Below are positions 9,701-17,828 of a DNA stretch of 64,000 nt, in pieces; within the stretch, counting starts at the first letter, position 1; every line of letters begins with the position of its first letter. The position numbers and the translations under genes were made by a program. Source of the stretch: Methylobacter tundripaludum SV96. Lineage in GTDB: Bacteria; Pseudomonadota; Gammaproteobacteria; Methylococcales; Methylomonadaceae. The notes beneath the pieces are model-generated. The model was not told where the DNA came from. It did not search any database and saw nothing but the letters and a program-made list of their open reading frames with translations. The stretch covers positions 310,001-374,000 of the forward strand of contig NZ_JH109152.1 in the NCBI RefSeq assembly GCF_000190755.2. The letters run 5' to 3'.

Positions 9701-9911
9701 TGGTGTGATTACCGCTTATGTGGCGGGGCCGGATGCCGAAAAGTATCACTTTACCAGCTCATTGCCGGTACAAATAATCAAGTTTCTGGAGCCCACGCTG
9801 GCGCCTTTGTTGAATAAAACAGCGGGTGGCGATGCTTCCGGATTGCTGGTGAATTTAAAAACGGCCGAGACAGGGAAGGATAATGGTCCGGCTTTCGTAT
9901 CCCCGCCTTAG
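6768..9911 (+). CDS. Large class A penicillin-binding protein (GT51 plus transpeptidase)
   Basis: The 1,047-residue protein has an N-terminal anchor (LLLLYVLGGCVVIGIAVTTL), a GT51 peptidoglycan glycosyltransferase domain and a penicillin-binding transpeptidase domain. GT51 motifs are visible: IENRELL with Glu164, GGSTLATQLEKY, and ALAYLNSMPL. The transpeptidase triad is complete: STAK (Ser516-Lys519), SVN (from Ser622) and KTGTGD (Lys940). The first GT51 motif reads EN where most members have ED, and the RKxxE helix is diverged, so glycosyltransferase activity may be altered. At about 1,050 residues it is longer than PBP1a/1b/1c. The start has no classical ribosome-binding site because a palindromic repeat abuts the ATG. 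Confidence 0.85.
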   Translation: MRIHKRTLSRLLLLYVLGGCVVIGIAVTTLVKKEVQTSKYQARYLSAISKQLSSELKPGHSSAIRYPDHGPYDQRLGYTLLSDEIARLEKSGYSVTTQASISPMMSRLVDDYGLFPIYQEKTRAGLRIVDQANRTIFSAVYPTHGYPDFNAIPPLVLNTLLFIENRELLDENHRNINPAVEWDRLGFAALQMMARKLGADINVPGGSTLATQLEKYRHSPDGYTESMVEKLRQMGSASIRAYLLGPDTREMRRQIALAYLNSMPLAATAKLGEVHGLGDGLSAWFGADFNAVNQLLSPTAMDGGSVAVGREPTRQKSLNSTERVTAQQAQAYRQVLSILLSQRRPSYLLGPGYNVLQNLTDSYLRVLAEQGVISASLRDAALQVSTVRLPKSDQMPVKFMAEQKTQNVLRTRLAKTLGVKSNYELDRLDLTVKTTLDYGTQQAVTHALRQLSEPDKARAAGIVGFRMLNENIDLAPIVYSLMLFERGEKGNLLRIQTDNYDQPLDINEGIRLDLGSTAKLRTMVHYLELVTEIYLQYKDLPPQELGRIELHPRDYLSAWVIAQLRANRQINLEDLLNQALDRRYSASPYENFYTGGGVHSFNNFTPDENFKIMSVRDALRDSVNLVFVRLMRDLVYHHLYKPEGIARWLEIPDDPRRMEYLERFADKEGLVYLRRFYDKYHGKPTDDIMELLTQRVFAKPSRLTMLYQAVYPDADTHALSGYLNAHLSATPLDAEDIEQLHRKYSPANFDLQDQGYITKVHPLELWLVGYLVQHPDATRAEVIAASTEQRQNVYRWLFKSSRKNAQQRRIMTLLEDEAFKQIHTAWDRLGYPFGSLTPSYATSIGASGDRPAALAELMGILRNDGMRLPTVRFDSLHYAQATPYETVLDKLPEQGQQVLAPEVAKAARGALIGVVEAGTAGRLRGIYKSADGKPLSVGGKTGTGDHRREIWGAGGRLIDSIFISRAATFTFFLGDRFFGVITAYVAGPDAEKYHFTSSLPVQIIKFLEPTLAPLLNKTAGGDASGLLVNLKTAETGKDNGPAFVSPP

Positions 9912-10111
9912 GGGAAGGACTATTACAATGCTTGAGAGGATATGCCGTTTTCCTGTAGTTGATGATTGAATTTGATACAAGGATAGAGGATACGGCTAGC
10001 GAATAAGTGGTGAAAGTAGGCATAACTATTGATTCTGTCTACGTTCCAGCATGGTCATGGGTGCTTAAATTGTTTTCACATCATTCGAGAGGATGATAAA
10101 ACTTATTAATC
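9912..10111. other. Intergenic region between PBP and pilE
   Basis: The two genes converge here. I see no gene and no strong terminator; a weak CATC/GATG hairpin lies near 10080-10097. Confidence 0.4.
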
Positions 10112-10543
10112 TTACCAACAATAAGCAGCTGTGACCCCGGTTGCTGCATCAGTAACACCTTTGCTGCCTGTGTGAGTCAGCGTTAAGGTACCACATTCAT
10201 CAGTTGACTGGACTCCGGCAGGTGCCGCGCTTAAGGTATAACTGCTGGCAGTCGCAACGCTAATGGTTATCGTGTAATAGGTGGCTGTTTCAGCCGGGAT
10301 AGTGTAAATACCGGGGGCTCCCATGTCTGCCGGACCGGTCGCAGCGCCCAAATAGCTGTTTGTCTCCGTAAAGCGCCGTTCCATGGCATTAGCCAAGCCC
10401 AACACTACCCCCTTTGCATCCGCTCGCCGTGACTTCATCACACTGTCTTGATAGCTGGGATAGGCGATGCCGGCTAAAATACCAACGATCGCCACGGTAA
10501 CCATTAGTTCAATGAGCGTAAAACCTTGTTGCGTTTGTTTCAT
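10112..10543 (-). CDS. pilE: Type IV pilin-like minor pilin (PilE family)
   Basis: The 143-residue protein begins MKQTQQGFTLIELMVTVA, a classical prepilin leader. PilD should cleave after Gly7, leaving N-methyl-Phe and Glu5 at mature position 5. The hydrophobic helix runs to about residue 28, and the C-terminal half has a Cys pair (DECGTL and AAYCW) like the pilin D-region. It is the last gene of the minor pilin operon; in the ancestral arrangement it began 75 bp after the pilY1 stop. The IS element now lies between most of pilY1 and this gene, so its transcription may be reduced or may depend on IS read-through. Confidence 0.9.
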   Translation of the reverse strand: MKQTQQGFTLIELMVTVAIVGILAGIAYPSYQDSVMKSRRADAKGVVLGLANAMERRFTETNSYLGAATGPADMGAPGIYTIPAETATYYTITISVATASSYTLSAAPAGVQSTDECGTLTLTHTGSKGVTDAATGVTAAYCW

Positions 10544-10618
10544 AATGTTTTTTCAGTGTTATTTTGGTACGTTTTTCAGAAAATAGGTGAACAAAACAGT
10601 ATTACTCACCTTATCTAA

Positions 10619-10678
10619 CTATTTCAATTGCCGCCAGGACCTGCGAATACCGCCACCACCGCCACCAGCAGCAGAACC
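10619..10678 (-). pseudogene. pilY1: Detached C-terminal tail of pilY1
   Basis: On the minus strand this segment encodes GS followed by AAGGGGGGIRRSWRQLK and a TAG stop at 10619. The RRSWRQL ending is the characteristic PilY1 C-terminus. Joined to the interrupted pilY1 after removing the IS (10679-12200) and one copy of the AGAACC target duplication, it continues exactly in frame and gives an ancestral protein of 1,658 residues. The fragment has no start codon of its own. Confidence 0.92.
10673..10678. repeat. Left target-site duplication AGAACC
   Basis: AGAACC directly precedes the left IS end. The identical 6 bp follow the right IS end at 12201-12206. Confidence 0.88.
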
Positions 10679-10789
10679 TGTAAACGCAATTTAGAAATGT
10701 CCTCTATGCTGCAAAGTAGAAGTGTCCCCTGTATTGGTTTTCTTTTTCCACTACCCAATTTTACTCACGATCAGGAGGAGGTGGGGTTT

Positions 10790-12097
10790 TCATCCATTTC
10801 TAATTATTGTGGTGCTCACTTCGCCCAAGTGTTGTCTTGATGGAGCGCCCGCACTGCGTTTTTCATCATTTTTATCCTGTTTTTCTTTGATGAAATTTAG
10901 AACCGCTCCCAATCGCTTATTACTTACTATTTCCCCTTGATCGATTTTTTTGATTTTATCGAATATGCGGTAGGGGAGCTCGCGATTGTCACATTTGATT
11001 TTTATTGTGCCATCGAAGTATTCATAAACGGTCACTTTATTCCGGGCCAGGCTTCTGTTATCAATTGAATCCTCAATCAGGTAGAGTGCCTTGTCGTATT
11101 GCAGGGTTAGATTTTTAGACAAAGTTCTATTTTCCTGCCATGAAAAAATTTCATTTAATTCTTCATGAGGCAGCAATTCACGGTGCATATTCTTGGAATC
11201 AACTGATTCCACTCCAAACTGTTTGTTAAATTTATCCATAAATTCCGGCAAGAATTGATTTCCTTGTTCGGCACCAGAAATATTCATAAGCCGCATTTCT
11301 TTAATCAAACGATCTTGCAGGGTTCTATTGACACGTTCAACGCGGCCTTTGGCCTGCGGCGTATTGGCGCAAATAATATCAATGTTCAATTCGGTTAAGG
11401 CTCTTCCAAATTGAGTGACACCATCACCACCTAATTCACCTGTTTTATTAACACGAAATACGCAGTGTTTATCACTATAAAACGCAACGGGCTTGCCATG
11501 CTTCTCTAAATATCGGCGAGTGGAATCAAAATAAGTGAACGTTGACTCTGATTTTACAAATTGGCATTCCATGAGTTTCCCCGTTGCATCATCGATATAA
11601 ACAAGAAGTGTGCATTTAGGCGCTCTGCCTTCAAACCAGTCATGTGGCGAGCCGTCAATCTGTATTAGCTCACCAAAGCATTCACGTCTATTACGAGGCT
11701 GGTGGACGCGTTTTAACCGACTACTTTGGGGTATCCATAATTCCGCATCAATCATCCATTTTCGTAACGTTTCCCGAGAAATAGTTAGCTCATGGTTTTC
11801 ACTTAATTTTTCACAGGCAAAAGTTGGCTTAAAATCAACGTAGTATTGTTTGACATAAGCTATGGCCAATTCTTTAATCGAGTCTGGATACTTGTGATTA
11901 CTTGGATTACCGCGTTTCTTGCTGACAACACCTATGGCTCCATTAGCTTTATACGCTTTTCTTAACCGCCTGATCTGGCGAACGCTCAAACCTAATTGCT
12001 TGGCAGCTTCATGTTCGAATAGCCGTTTATCAATCAATTTTTGTAGAATTTCTATGCGATGTAATTCTTTGTTGCTCATAGTAATGATGTCCTGCAT
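10790..12097 (-). CDS. IS transposase, DDE integrase-core (ISNCY-like)
   Basis: The 435-residue protein has an N-terminal helix-turn-helix (LFEHEAAKQLGLSVRQIRRL), a second winged-helix region, and an rve-type catalytic core. The acidic triad is visible in QIDGSPHDW, FYSDKHCVF and AKGRVERVNRTLQDR. The start could be 12097 or the ATG at 12079 (MSNKELHRIEIL). The gene fills the IS and runs in the same direction as the pilin operon. A long palindrome in its leader (12114-12147) looks like an operator. No frameshift or stop interrupts it, so the IS may be active. Confidence 0.9.
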   Translation of the reverse strand: MQDIITMSNKELHRIEILQKLIDKRLFEHEAAKQLGLSVRQIRRLRKAYKANGAIGVVSKKRGNPSNHKYPDSIKELAIAYVKQYYVDFKPTFACEKLSENHELTISRETLRKWMIDAELWIPQSSRLKRVHQPRNRRECFGELIQIDGSPHDWFEGRAPKCTLLVYIDDATGKLMECQFVKSESTFTYFDSTRRYLEKHGKPVAFYSDKHCVFRVNKTGELGGDGVTQFGRALTELNIDIICANTPQAKGRVERVNRTLQDRLIKEMRLMNISGAEQGNQFLPEFMDKFNKQFGVESVDSKNMHRELLPHEELNEIFSWQENRTLSKNLTLQYDKALYLIEDSIDNRSLARNKVTVYEYFDGTIKIKCDNRELPYRIFDKIKKIDQGEIVSNKRLGAVLNFIKEKQDKNDEKRSAGAPSRQHLGEVSTTIIRNG

Positions 12098-12113
12098 AGC
12101 TGTCGTTATCCAT

Positions 12114-12147
12114 GGTGTAAATTTACAAAAAACTGTAAATTTACACC
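12114..12147. promoter_or_regulatory. Palindromic operator-like site in the transposase leader
   Basis: Two perfect 14-bp arms (GGTGTAAATTTACA and TGTAAATTTACACC) are separated by 6 bp, and each arm contains the self-complementary 12-mer TGTAAATTTACA. The site is 17 bp upstream of the transposase ATG and has no counterpart at the left IS end. Autoregulation by the transposase is a reasonable inference. The stop codon of the interrupted pilY1 frame falls inside it. Confidence 0.6.
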
Positions 12148-15100
12148 GGAGAGGACATTTCTACTTTGCTAAAACAGGACATTACTATATTGCGCTTACA
12201 AGAACCACTGCTTCCGGCATCATTAATAGTACCCATCTGTCCGGATGAGCCACTGAGGTATTTGAAATCAACGGAAGAGCCCTCAACTACCGCCGGCGTT
12301 TTAGTAATGCCGATCCCCAAGTCAATACCCGATGCGGCGTGTTTAACACCATTGATCAATACAAAATCATCATCATTAACCTGGCCATCTCCGTTGACAT
12401 CAAAGGGCGGCCCGCTAAATTCTCCACCACTGAGCGCACCGACCTCCATTGTACGTGATTTACCGCCGGAAGCGCATGGATCAGTATTGGGAATCTTTGT
12501 GGAAAATACCACTAAGCCTCGGCGAAGGAGAGGAAAGCTGTCAACCAATTCGCCTTGGGCAATATTTACTGGCTTGAGTAAGTTTAATGCCCAGCCGGTC
12601 TTTAATGGACTGCTTGCCGTGCAACCGGTGCTAGTGGCGGCGTAACACACGGGGTTGTTTGATACAACGCGAATTGGCTTGGTGCTTGGCGTTCCTCCTA
12701 TTGTTGTTGCTATGCCATCAAAATCGATAGTTTGCACTTGCAACGAGCTTCGATCGGTTATTGCCGAGCCTTTGTCCCATAAACCGTAAAAAGTTTGCAC
12801 TTGCGGACTATCACCAACAATATTGTCCCCCGTTTCAAAATACTTGCCGGTGCCGAAATAAATCATCCGTCCCACACCGTTCTGATCAGATCCTGCCTCT
12901 CCTACTTGACCCACGTTAGGTTTGCCGGTGATAGGTTGGCGATCAGCTGTACTGCAAGTTGTTCCGGATGTTGTGCAAGCGACAAAAAAGGGACTGCCGG
13001 GGACAGTCCAGCTACCGGCGCTACCGGACACATCAAACTTCCATAAATTGCCGTACAAATCCCCGGCATAAACAGCATCGACACTATGATCATTATTAGT
13101 ATCAACAGCAATCGGCGATGAAAGCCCATTTTTGTTAGTCGTAGCTCCAACGCCCGTATCAATTTTTTGCAGTATTGCGCCGGTTTTAGCATCAAGAACG
13201 AACAACACGGCGTGACCGTTATCACTGCTATACCCATTGGCAACAATCACGGCCCAATGGCCGTCTTGCATCCTGACCACTGAAGGTTGCGCTAAGGTAT
13301 AGCCCAAATCGGCATCATTGGCGTTGGTGAATTCCCATAATGCACTGCTGGAACCAAACCCATCAGGATTGGTTACATCCAGTGCAAACACCGCACGAGC
13401 ACCCGCTCCCGTGGTGCCAGCCAATAAAGTGTGCCATGCCGAATCATAATACACGTCGCTGACGCCAGACATACCATCGACATAATACTGGTGGGAATAG
13501 TTGGGTGAGGTCAATTTGCTCAATTCAGGAAATAATGCATTGGGAATGTAAGCGAATATTTCCTGTCCGCCTATTCCTGTGCTTTTGGCATCAAAACCAT
13601 GGAACATCCCGTCATTAGCTCCCACATAAAGCATAGATCGTCGGTTTGTGTATGCACTGGTGGAACGAAAAGCGCTATAACTGGCCCCTTCTGCACCTGG
13701 CAATGTACTGTAGCCATAATCTTGAATACCCACATACACGGGGTCGGAATTAATGATGTCGCCCAGGAAGTTGGTTCTATTCCTAAAAATACCACCAGCA
13801 TTTTTTTGCTCCTTGGCATCGGCACCACGTAACCAGTTAACACGCAACTCGCCATTGCCATCGCTAAGTCCCATCAACTTATTTAGATAATCCTGCTGAG
13901 AGGTGCCCACTGGCGTAGCAGTTAGATTGGCCCATTGAAAAAGAACGCCGTGTAGGCCTGCCGCCGCTGAGGGGTCATAAGTATAAATGTTTCGACTATC
14001 ATGGGCAGGGAGCAATGCAGAGGCTTCCCATACGGGAGTTAACGCCCCAGAACTGGTATTTACACTATAAGCCACTAATTGGCCGCTCCATTCTCCGGAG
14101 TTAAATTTAGCTTGATAGACTAGGGTGCCTGTGTCCAAGCGAGTGGAGTTGGCCGCCACTGAGGAAGAAGATGAACTGGTTGCAACCACGTTAGCGAAGG
14201 CAGCGCTTAAAGAAGTGGCTAATTCGCGTGGATCAGTGGCAAAAAAGTAACGGTCCGGGATTCCGTCTCCATTACTGTCCCATTCTTCCTGTAGATCAAG
14301 CTTTTTATTGCTGTTGCTGTCGGTAAAACCTCCCCATTTTGCGGCGTAATAAAGAGGTTGTTGCAAGCTAAGAGCAGAGCTGGAACCAATTGTGTAGGTC
14401 ACACTACTTGCTGCATTTGTAGTTACGCAATTGGTACAGGCAGTTGTTCCTTGCGGGTCAGTATAGGCGTAGCCATTAATGCCGGAGTGCGCATGAAAGC
14501 CGTCTTTGGTTGTACCGCTGAGAATATAACCAAATCCCATTTTATAAGGGGTCGATTGTGCAATAACGTCAGTTGTAATAATAACCTGAGTTGAACTCAC
14601 GCTGTAGGTTAGAACGCCCCACTGATCCTGATCAAAGTCGCCGCCTTGTTCACTATCTTCCCAATTAACATAAACCTTTCCGCAGTTCCATGTGCCGGAA
14701 GGCACAGGTGAAAGCAGGGAGCAGTCTTGATGAACGATCTTGAAGTCAACAATGGCGCAGTTACCGCCGACAGATGAGTCCTGGCAGGCGGGCAATATGG
14801 ATGCTGTTTTGCTAGTGCTGCCGGGTACTGGAACTACAATCTTGGGGATAGCAGGAGATAACGCAACCCCATAGGTCGTTACCAGCTGTTTGCCTTCCAA
14901 GGTGAGTTGAATGTCGTTGCTATGGGCAAATTGAGCCAGCCCGGCAATATGGTACGAACCGGAAAGACGAGGCGCATCCGGACAAGTGCCCTTCACATCA
15001 CTGAGATTATTCACGGTTTTTGCTGTACACAATTGGTCGTTTATAGTGCCATTTTCACCAACAAAATAGCTGTTGCCTGGAATGTTTTCACCCACGCCTA

Positions 15101-17123
15101 CTGTATCAGTTAATTCATTCATGGCGGTGGCGGTGATATCGGCAACATTGCTGAGTTGATCACCGTCGTATGAACTGGTGCTGGCATTAAATTGGATGAC
15201 ATTCAGCTTTGCGCACCATTCGGTAGCAATAATAGGGTTGGTTGGCGTGGCAACTGTCAAGCCTGGAATGTATGATGAGTCGGTATTAGCGCTTGTAGGG
15301 AGGTATGCGCTTAAGGCGCTGTGATTAGTCAGATAACGTAGAGACTCCAAAAATATCTCAGACTGGGGGTTGCCCCAATTGCTGCAATTGCCGTCTGTAA
15401 AGGTATTTAGGCCCCAAGTACAGCTATCACTACCGGTGGTGCCGAAATAGGTGCCGTCATCGTGACGGTATCCATGTATTCTCAATTTGTTCAGGGTATC
15501 AATGATCCCGCCTGTTGACGGAGCCGATTTGAAGGTTCCACTGGTTGTGACATCGATTTCGTCGGTAATGGAAGACACGTTCTTACGCAATACCCCGCCA
15601 GATTTATTTTTGCCGAAAGAACCTGTCATCATACCAAAGCGTAATTTGTCGTCATCACCGTAGGTTTGTAGTAAACCGATCGGCTTTTTTGCGCCGTCGG
15701 GATATGTTTTGCAATTTTCTGTCCCGAGAAGGCTGCTGTCGCAGACTTTTACTCTGGCAACATAGTCACCTAAGCCATTAGTGGTTTTGTCCGGGTTACT
15801 ATTTGCCGCACTAATGCCTGAATCAGAAGATGAGTTGCTGTTTGATGCAGATTTTTCGCCTGACCAACGGCATTGCCAGCGTTCGTTAGCGGCCCAAAGG
15901 GAATAGTTGCCTTTAGCTACTCGAATGAATGGGGCATCTGTAACATTCTGTGAGAGCTGGGTACTTGATACTGTCGTATTGCAAAGAGTAATGCCGTTTG
16001 CAACATCCGTAGATGTGAAAGGGGTGAGTTGGGTTAGACCGGGGCCATTATAGAATTTGGAGAAACTGTGGGCATCGTTGGGCAAATAACTACGCTCCAG
16101 CACGGTAAGAACAGGAGAGGGTACGGTTGTAGCTGTGGTCGTGGTCGTGGTTGTGGTTTGTTTTGTGTCTGTTTTTGTGGATGTCCAGGTGGTTGTGTAT
16201 GTTTTTGTGACCTTAGTTATCGTTGTGTGATTGGGGCTGCTATTATGGCAGGAACTACTATCAGCTGTAGTAGTGTCGGTTCTAATGGTATGAGTTGTAG
16301 TATAAGTAGTAGGTTGGGTAGCGGTATAAGTGCTGTTAAAAATAGTGTTAAAAGTTGTTGTTGTGGTTGTGCCTGATGTACTGGTAGTGGGTGCGCTGTT
16401 CGTGGATAAACCGGGAATAGGTGTGCTGTTCGTGGTTGTGCCGGATGTGGATGCACTGGGTGAGGATTCGGCGCTCTGGGGGTTAACAACGACAGTCGAG
16501 GATGCGTTGAGTGAGTTACACACCGCTTTCGTAACATCAGACCCAGCAACGGTAGAGGTAGACGTATTGGTAACAACGGGAGTGCCTGCAACGTAAGCGG
16601 AGGTACTGGTACTGGTGACAACGGGAGTCGAGGTAACGGGAGCCGAAGTGCTTGCAGTGGTAGAGGTGGAGCCTATGTCGGTAGAACGCAGGCCGCCATA
16701 AAGAATCTTGCGGATGGTATCTATACGGGTCATGCTGGCCCAATTTAAAAAATTGCCACTCCAAAGACCGGTGCAGTATTTAGTGGATGTTGTCGAGCTG
16801 GGTTCGAACCGGCTATTGGTATAGCTATAACATTTATAACTATCGAAGTAGCCATAATAGTCAATGCTGTGTTTATAGGTTGTTTCAGGGATTCCATCTT
16901 TGTCCAAGTCAGAAAAATCGTCAAAAGCCTTAAAATACAGCTGATGGTCCTTGGAGACATTCAACATAACGATAGGCGTAACGCTGAGGGTTAGGAATAG
17001 CGGCGTTTGCGAAATGGTTGTTGCATGGCTGATATTGGCTGAAAGTCCAATCATTAAACCCAGCATTAGCCGGAGAAGCAAGCTTTTGGAGATAAGGTAA
17101 CGGTTATGTTTAACAGTGTTCAT
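12141..17123 (-). CDS. pilY1: PilY1-type pilus tip adhesin, C-terminus replaced by IS-encoded residues
   Basis: The 1,660-residue protein has a signal peptide (LMLGLMIGLSANISHA). A very Thr/Ser-rich segment covers about residues 148-335. The C-terminal half is a PilY1 beta-propeller with the calcium loop DTNNDHSVDAVYAGDLYG near 1340 and NGSDGM-like motifs (YVGANDGMFHGFDAK). A second EF-hand-like loop, DVNGDGQVNDDDF, lies near 1572, and another near DSNGDGIPDRYF. PilY1 sits at the type IV pilus tip and controls pilus assembly, adhesion and twitching. The IS insertion replaces the last 17 native residues with CKRNIVMSCFSKVEMSSPV. The rest is intact, so function may be retained or reduced. Confidence 0.92.
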   Translation of the reverse strand: MNTVKHNRYLISKSLLLRLMLGLMIGLSANISHATTISQTPLFLTLSVTPIVMLNVSKDHQLYFKAFDDFSDLDKDGIPETTYKHSIDYYGYFDSYKCYSYTNSRFEPSSTTSTKYCTGLWSGNFLNWASMTRIDTIRKILYGGLRSTDIGSTSTTASTSAPVTSTPVVTSTSTSAYVAGTPVVTNTSTSTVAGSDVTKAVCNSLNASSTVVVNPQSAESSPSASTSGTTTNSTPIPGLSTNSAPTTSTSGTTTTTTFNTIFNSTYTATQPTTYTTTHTIRTDTTTADSSSCHNSSPNHTTITKVTKTYTTTWTSTKTDTKQTTTTTTTTATTVPSPVLTVLERSYLPNDAHSFSKFYNGPGLTQLTPFTSTDVANGITLCNTTVSSTQLSQNVTDAPFIRVAKGNYSLWAANERWQCRWSGEKSASNSNSSSDSGISAANSNPDKTTNGLGDYVARVKVCDSSLLGTENCKTYPDGAKKPIGLLQTYGDDDKLRFGMMTGSFGKNKSGGVLRKNVSSITDEIDVTTSGTFKSAPSTGGIIDTLNKLRIHGYRHDDGTYFGTTGSDSCTWGLNTFTDGNCSNWGNPQSEIFLESLRYLTNHSALSAYLPTSANTDSSYIPGLTVATPTNPIIATEWCAKLNVIQFNASTSSYDGDQLSNVADITATAMNELTDTVGVGENIPGNSYFVGENGTINDQLCTAKTVNNLSDVKGTCPDAPRLSGSYHIAGLAQFAHSNDIQLTLEGKQLVTTYGVALSPAIPKIVVPVPGSTSKTASILPACQDSSVGGNCAIVDFKIVHQDCSLLSPVPSGTWNCGKVYVNWEDSEQGGDFDQDQWGVLTYSVSSTQVIITTDVIAQSTPYKMGFGYILSGTTKDGFHAHSGINGYAYTDPQGTTACTNCVTTNAASSVTYTIGSSSALSLQQPLYYAAKWGGFTDSNSNKKLDLQEEWDSNGDGIPDRYFFATDPRELATSLSAAFANVVATSSSSSSVAANSTRLDTGTLVYQAKFNSGEWSGQLVAYSVNTSSGALTPVWEASALLPAHDSRNIYTYDPSAAAGLHGVLFQWANLTATPVGTSQQDYLNKLMGLSDGNGELRVNWLRGADAKEQKNAGGIFRNRTNFLGDIINSDPVYVGIQDYGYSTLPGAEGASYSAFRSTSAYTNRRSMLYVGANDGMFHGFDAKSTGIGGQEIFAYIPNALFPELSKLTSPNYSHQYYVDGMSGVSDVYYDSAWHTLLAGTTGAGARAVFALDVTNPDGFGSSSALWEFTNANDADLGYTLAQPSVVRMQDGHWAVIVANGYSSDNGHAVLFVLDAKTGAILQKIDTGVGATTNKNGLSSPIAVDTNNDHSVDAVYAGDLYGNLWKFDVSGSAGSWTVPGSPFFVACTTSGTTCSTADRQPITGKPNVGQVGEAGSDQNGVGRMIYFGTGKYFETGDNIVGDSPQVQTFYGLWDKGSAITDRSSLQVQTIDFDGIATTIGGTPSTKPIRVVSNNPVCYAATSTGCTASSPLKTGWALNLLKPVNIAQGELVDSFPLLRRGLVVFSTKIPNTDPCASGGKSRTMEVGALSGGEFSGPPFDVNGDGQVNDDDFVLINGVKHAASGIDLGIGITKTPAVVEGSSVDFKYLSGSSGQMGTINDAGSSGSCKRNIVMSCFSKVEMSSPV
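12201..12206. repeat. Right target-site duplication AGAACC
   Basis: Direct repeat of 10673-10678, immediately outside the right IS end. Confidence 0.88.
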
Positions 17124-17185
17124 TTCAAATTTCCGATGAGAGGTTTCGGTAGGATTGATGGGTCCAAAAGTCTGTGTAATGTGGT

Positions 17186-17806
17186 TTAAGAGGGTGAATA
17201 GATTGATTGCAAAATAACCACTGCGTTGGTGGTTCCGCCGGTTGCTCTAACGCTAATTCTATAAGGCGTCGAAGTGGGATCGGGAGGGCAGGTGCCAAAA
17301 CAGGCAGCCGGTAATTGTTGGATGATATAAACCGGGGTGGCGATACTGTTACCTAATGTAGTGACTGAAGAAGTAGCAACTGGATTTGTTGTCCAAAAAC
17401 TGTCAGTTAAAATCGCGGAGGCGATTGGGATGGTTGAAGTGTCCTTATAAAAGCCTCCAGTACCGGCATCAGTAAATGTTGGTAATACTGCTGGTGAAAT
17501 TAGACTGGATTCTGCAGCTTTAAGTGCGGATTCAGCAGCCTGAAAAGCTAAATTTTTGTCACGCAGGTTACCGGCCATTTTTTCTTCCACCGAGGTTGAT
17601 TGCATGCCAGTGGTTCCTATCAATGTCAGCAGCAGTAGCATGATTAAACTGATTATCAGTACAGCGCCGGATTGGTATGCAGATTTCGACTGCATACCCT
17701 TTGGGGCACAAGTGTGTGCAGGACGTGGGGTGCCTAAAGCAGAAGCCTGCAAAAGCGGCGGATTACTGATGGGGAACTTGGGGGTAGGTATTTGTTGATT
17801 ATTCAT
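17186..17806 (-). CDS. pilX: Minor pilin PilX
   Basis: The body shows the PilX signature: SGAVLIISLIMLLLLTLIG, then STSVEEKMAGNLRDKNLAF and AAESALKAAESSL. PilX is a minor pilin assembled with PilV, PilW and PilY1 at the pilus tip. The start is uncertain. ATG 17806 (MNNQQIPTP) follows pilW by 22 bp but gives a ~46-residue leader, far longer than usual. ATG 17695 (MQSKSAYQSG) gives a typical 10-residue prepilin leader. The extra segment between the two is Pro/Ala-rich and resembles the in-frame palindromic repeat of the TonB receptor. A Cys pair (CFGTC) lies near the C-terminus. Confidence 0.85.
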   Translation of the reverse strand: MNNQQIPTPKFPISNPPLLQASALGTPRPAHTCAPKGMQSKSAYQSGAVLIISLIMLLLLTLIGTTGMQSTSVEEKMAGNLRDKNLAFQAAESALKAAESSLISPAVLPTFTDAGTGGFYKDTSTIPIASAILTDSFWTTNPVATSSVTTLGNSIATPVYIIQQLPAACFGTCPPDPTSTPYRISVRATGGTTNAVVILQSIYSPS

Positions 17807-17828
17807 GAGGATCTCTGTTATATGACAG

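Larger units (their letters stand above)
10679..12200 (-). mobile_element. Complete insertion sequence (ISNCY-like), 1,522 bp, inserted in pilY1
   Basis: The ends are imperfect inverted repeats starting TGTAARCGCAATWTAG and continuing WAATGTCCT. Each end also carries a second internal copy of the GTAGAARTGTCC motif, so each has two probable transposase-binding sites. A single transposase gene lies inside on the minus strand. The element is flanked by the 6-bp direct repeat AGAACC, and removing element plus one repeat restores the pilY1 reading frame. The insertion is therefore recent enough to leave intact ends, duplication and coding sequence. The family call rests on the transposase type and end structure and needs an ISfinder comparison. 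Confidence 0.92.

Noticed and set aside
16068-16621. Open frames on the plus strand opposite pilY1
   Set aside because: They lie antisense to the Thr/Ser-rich part of pilY1, have extreme composition (Val/Gly/Cys runs), and no initiation signals; they are a by-product of the low-complexity DNA.
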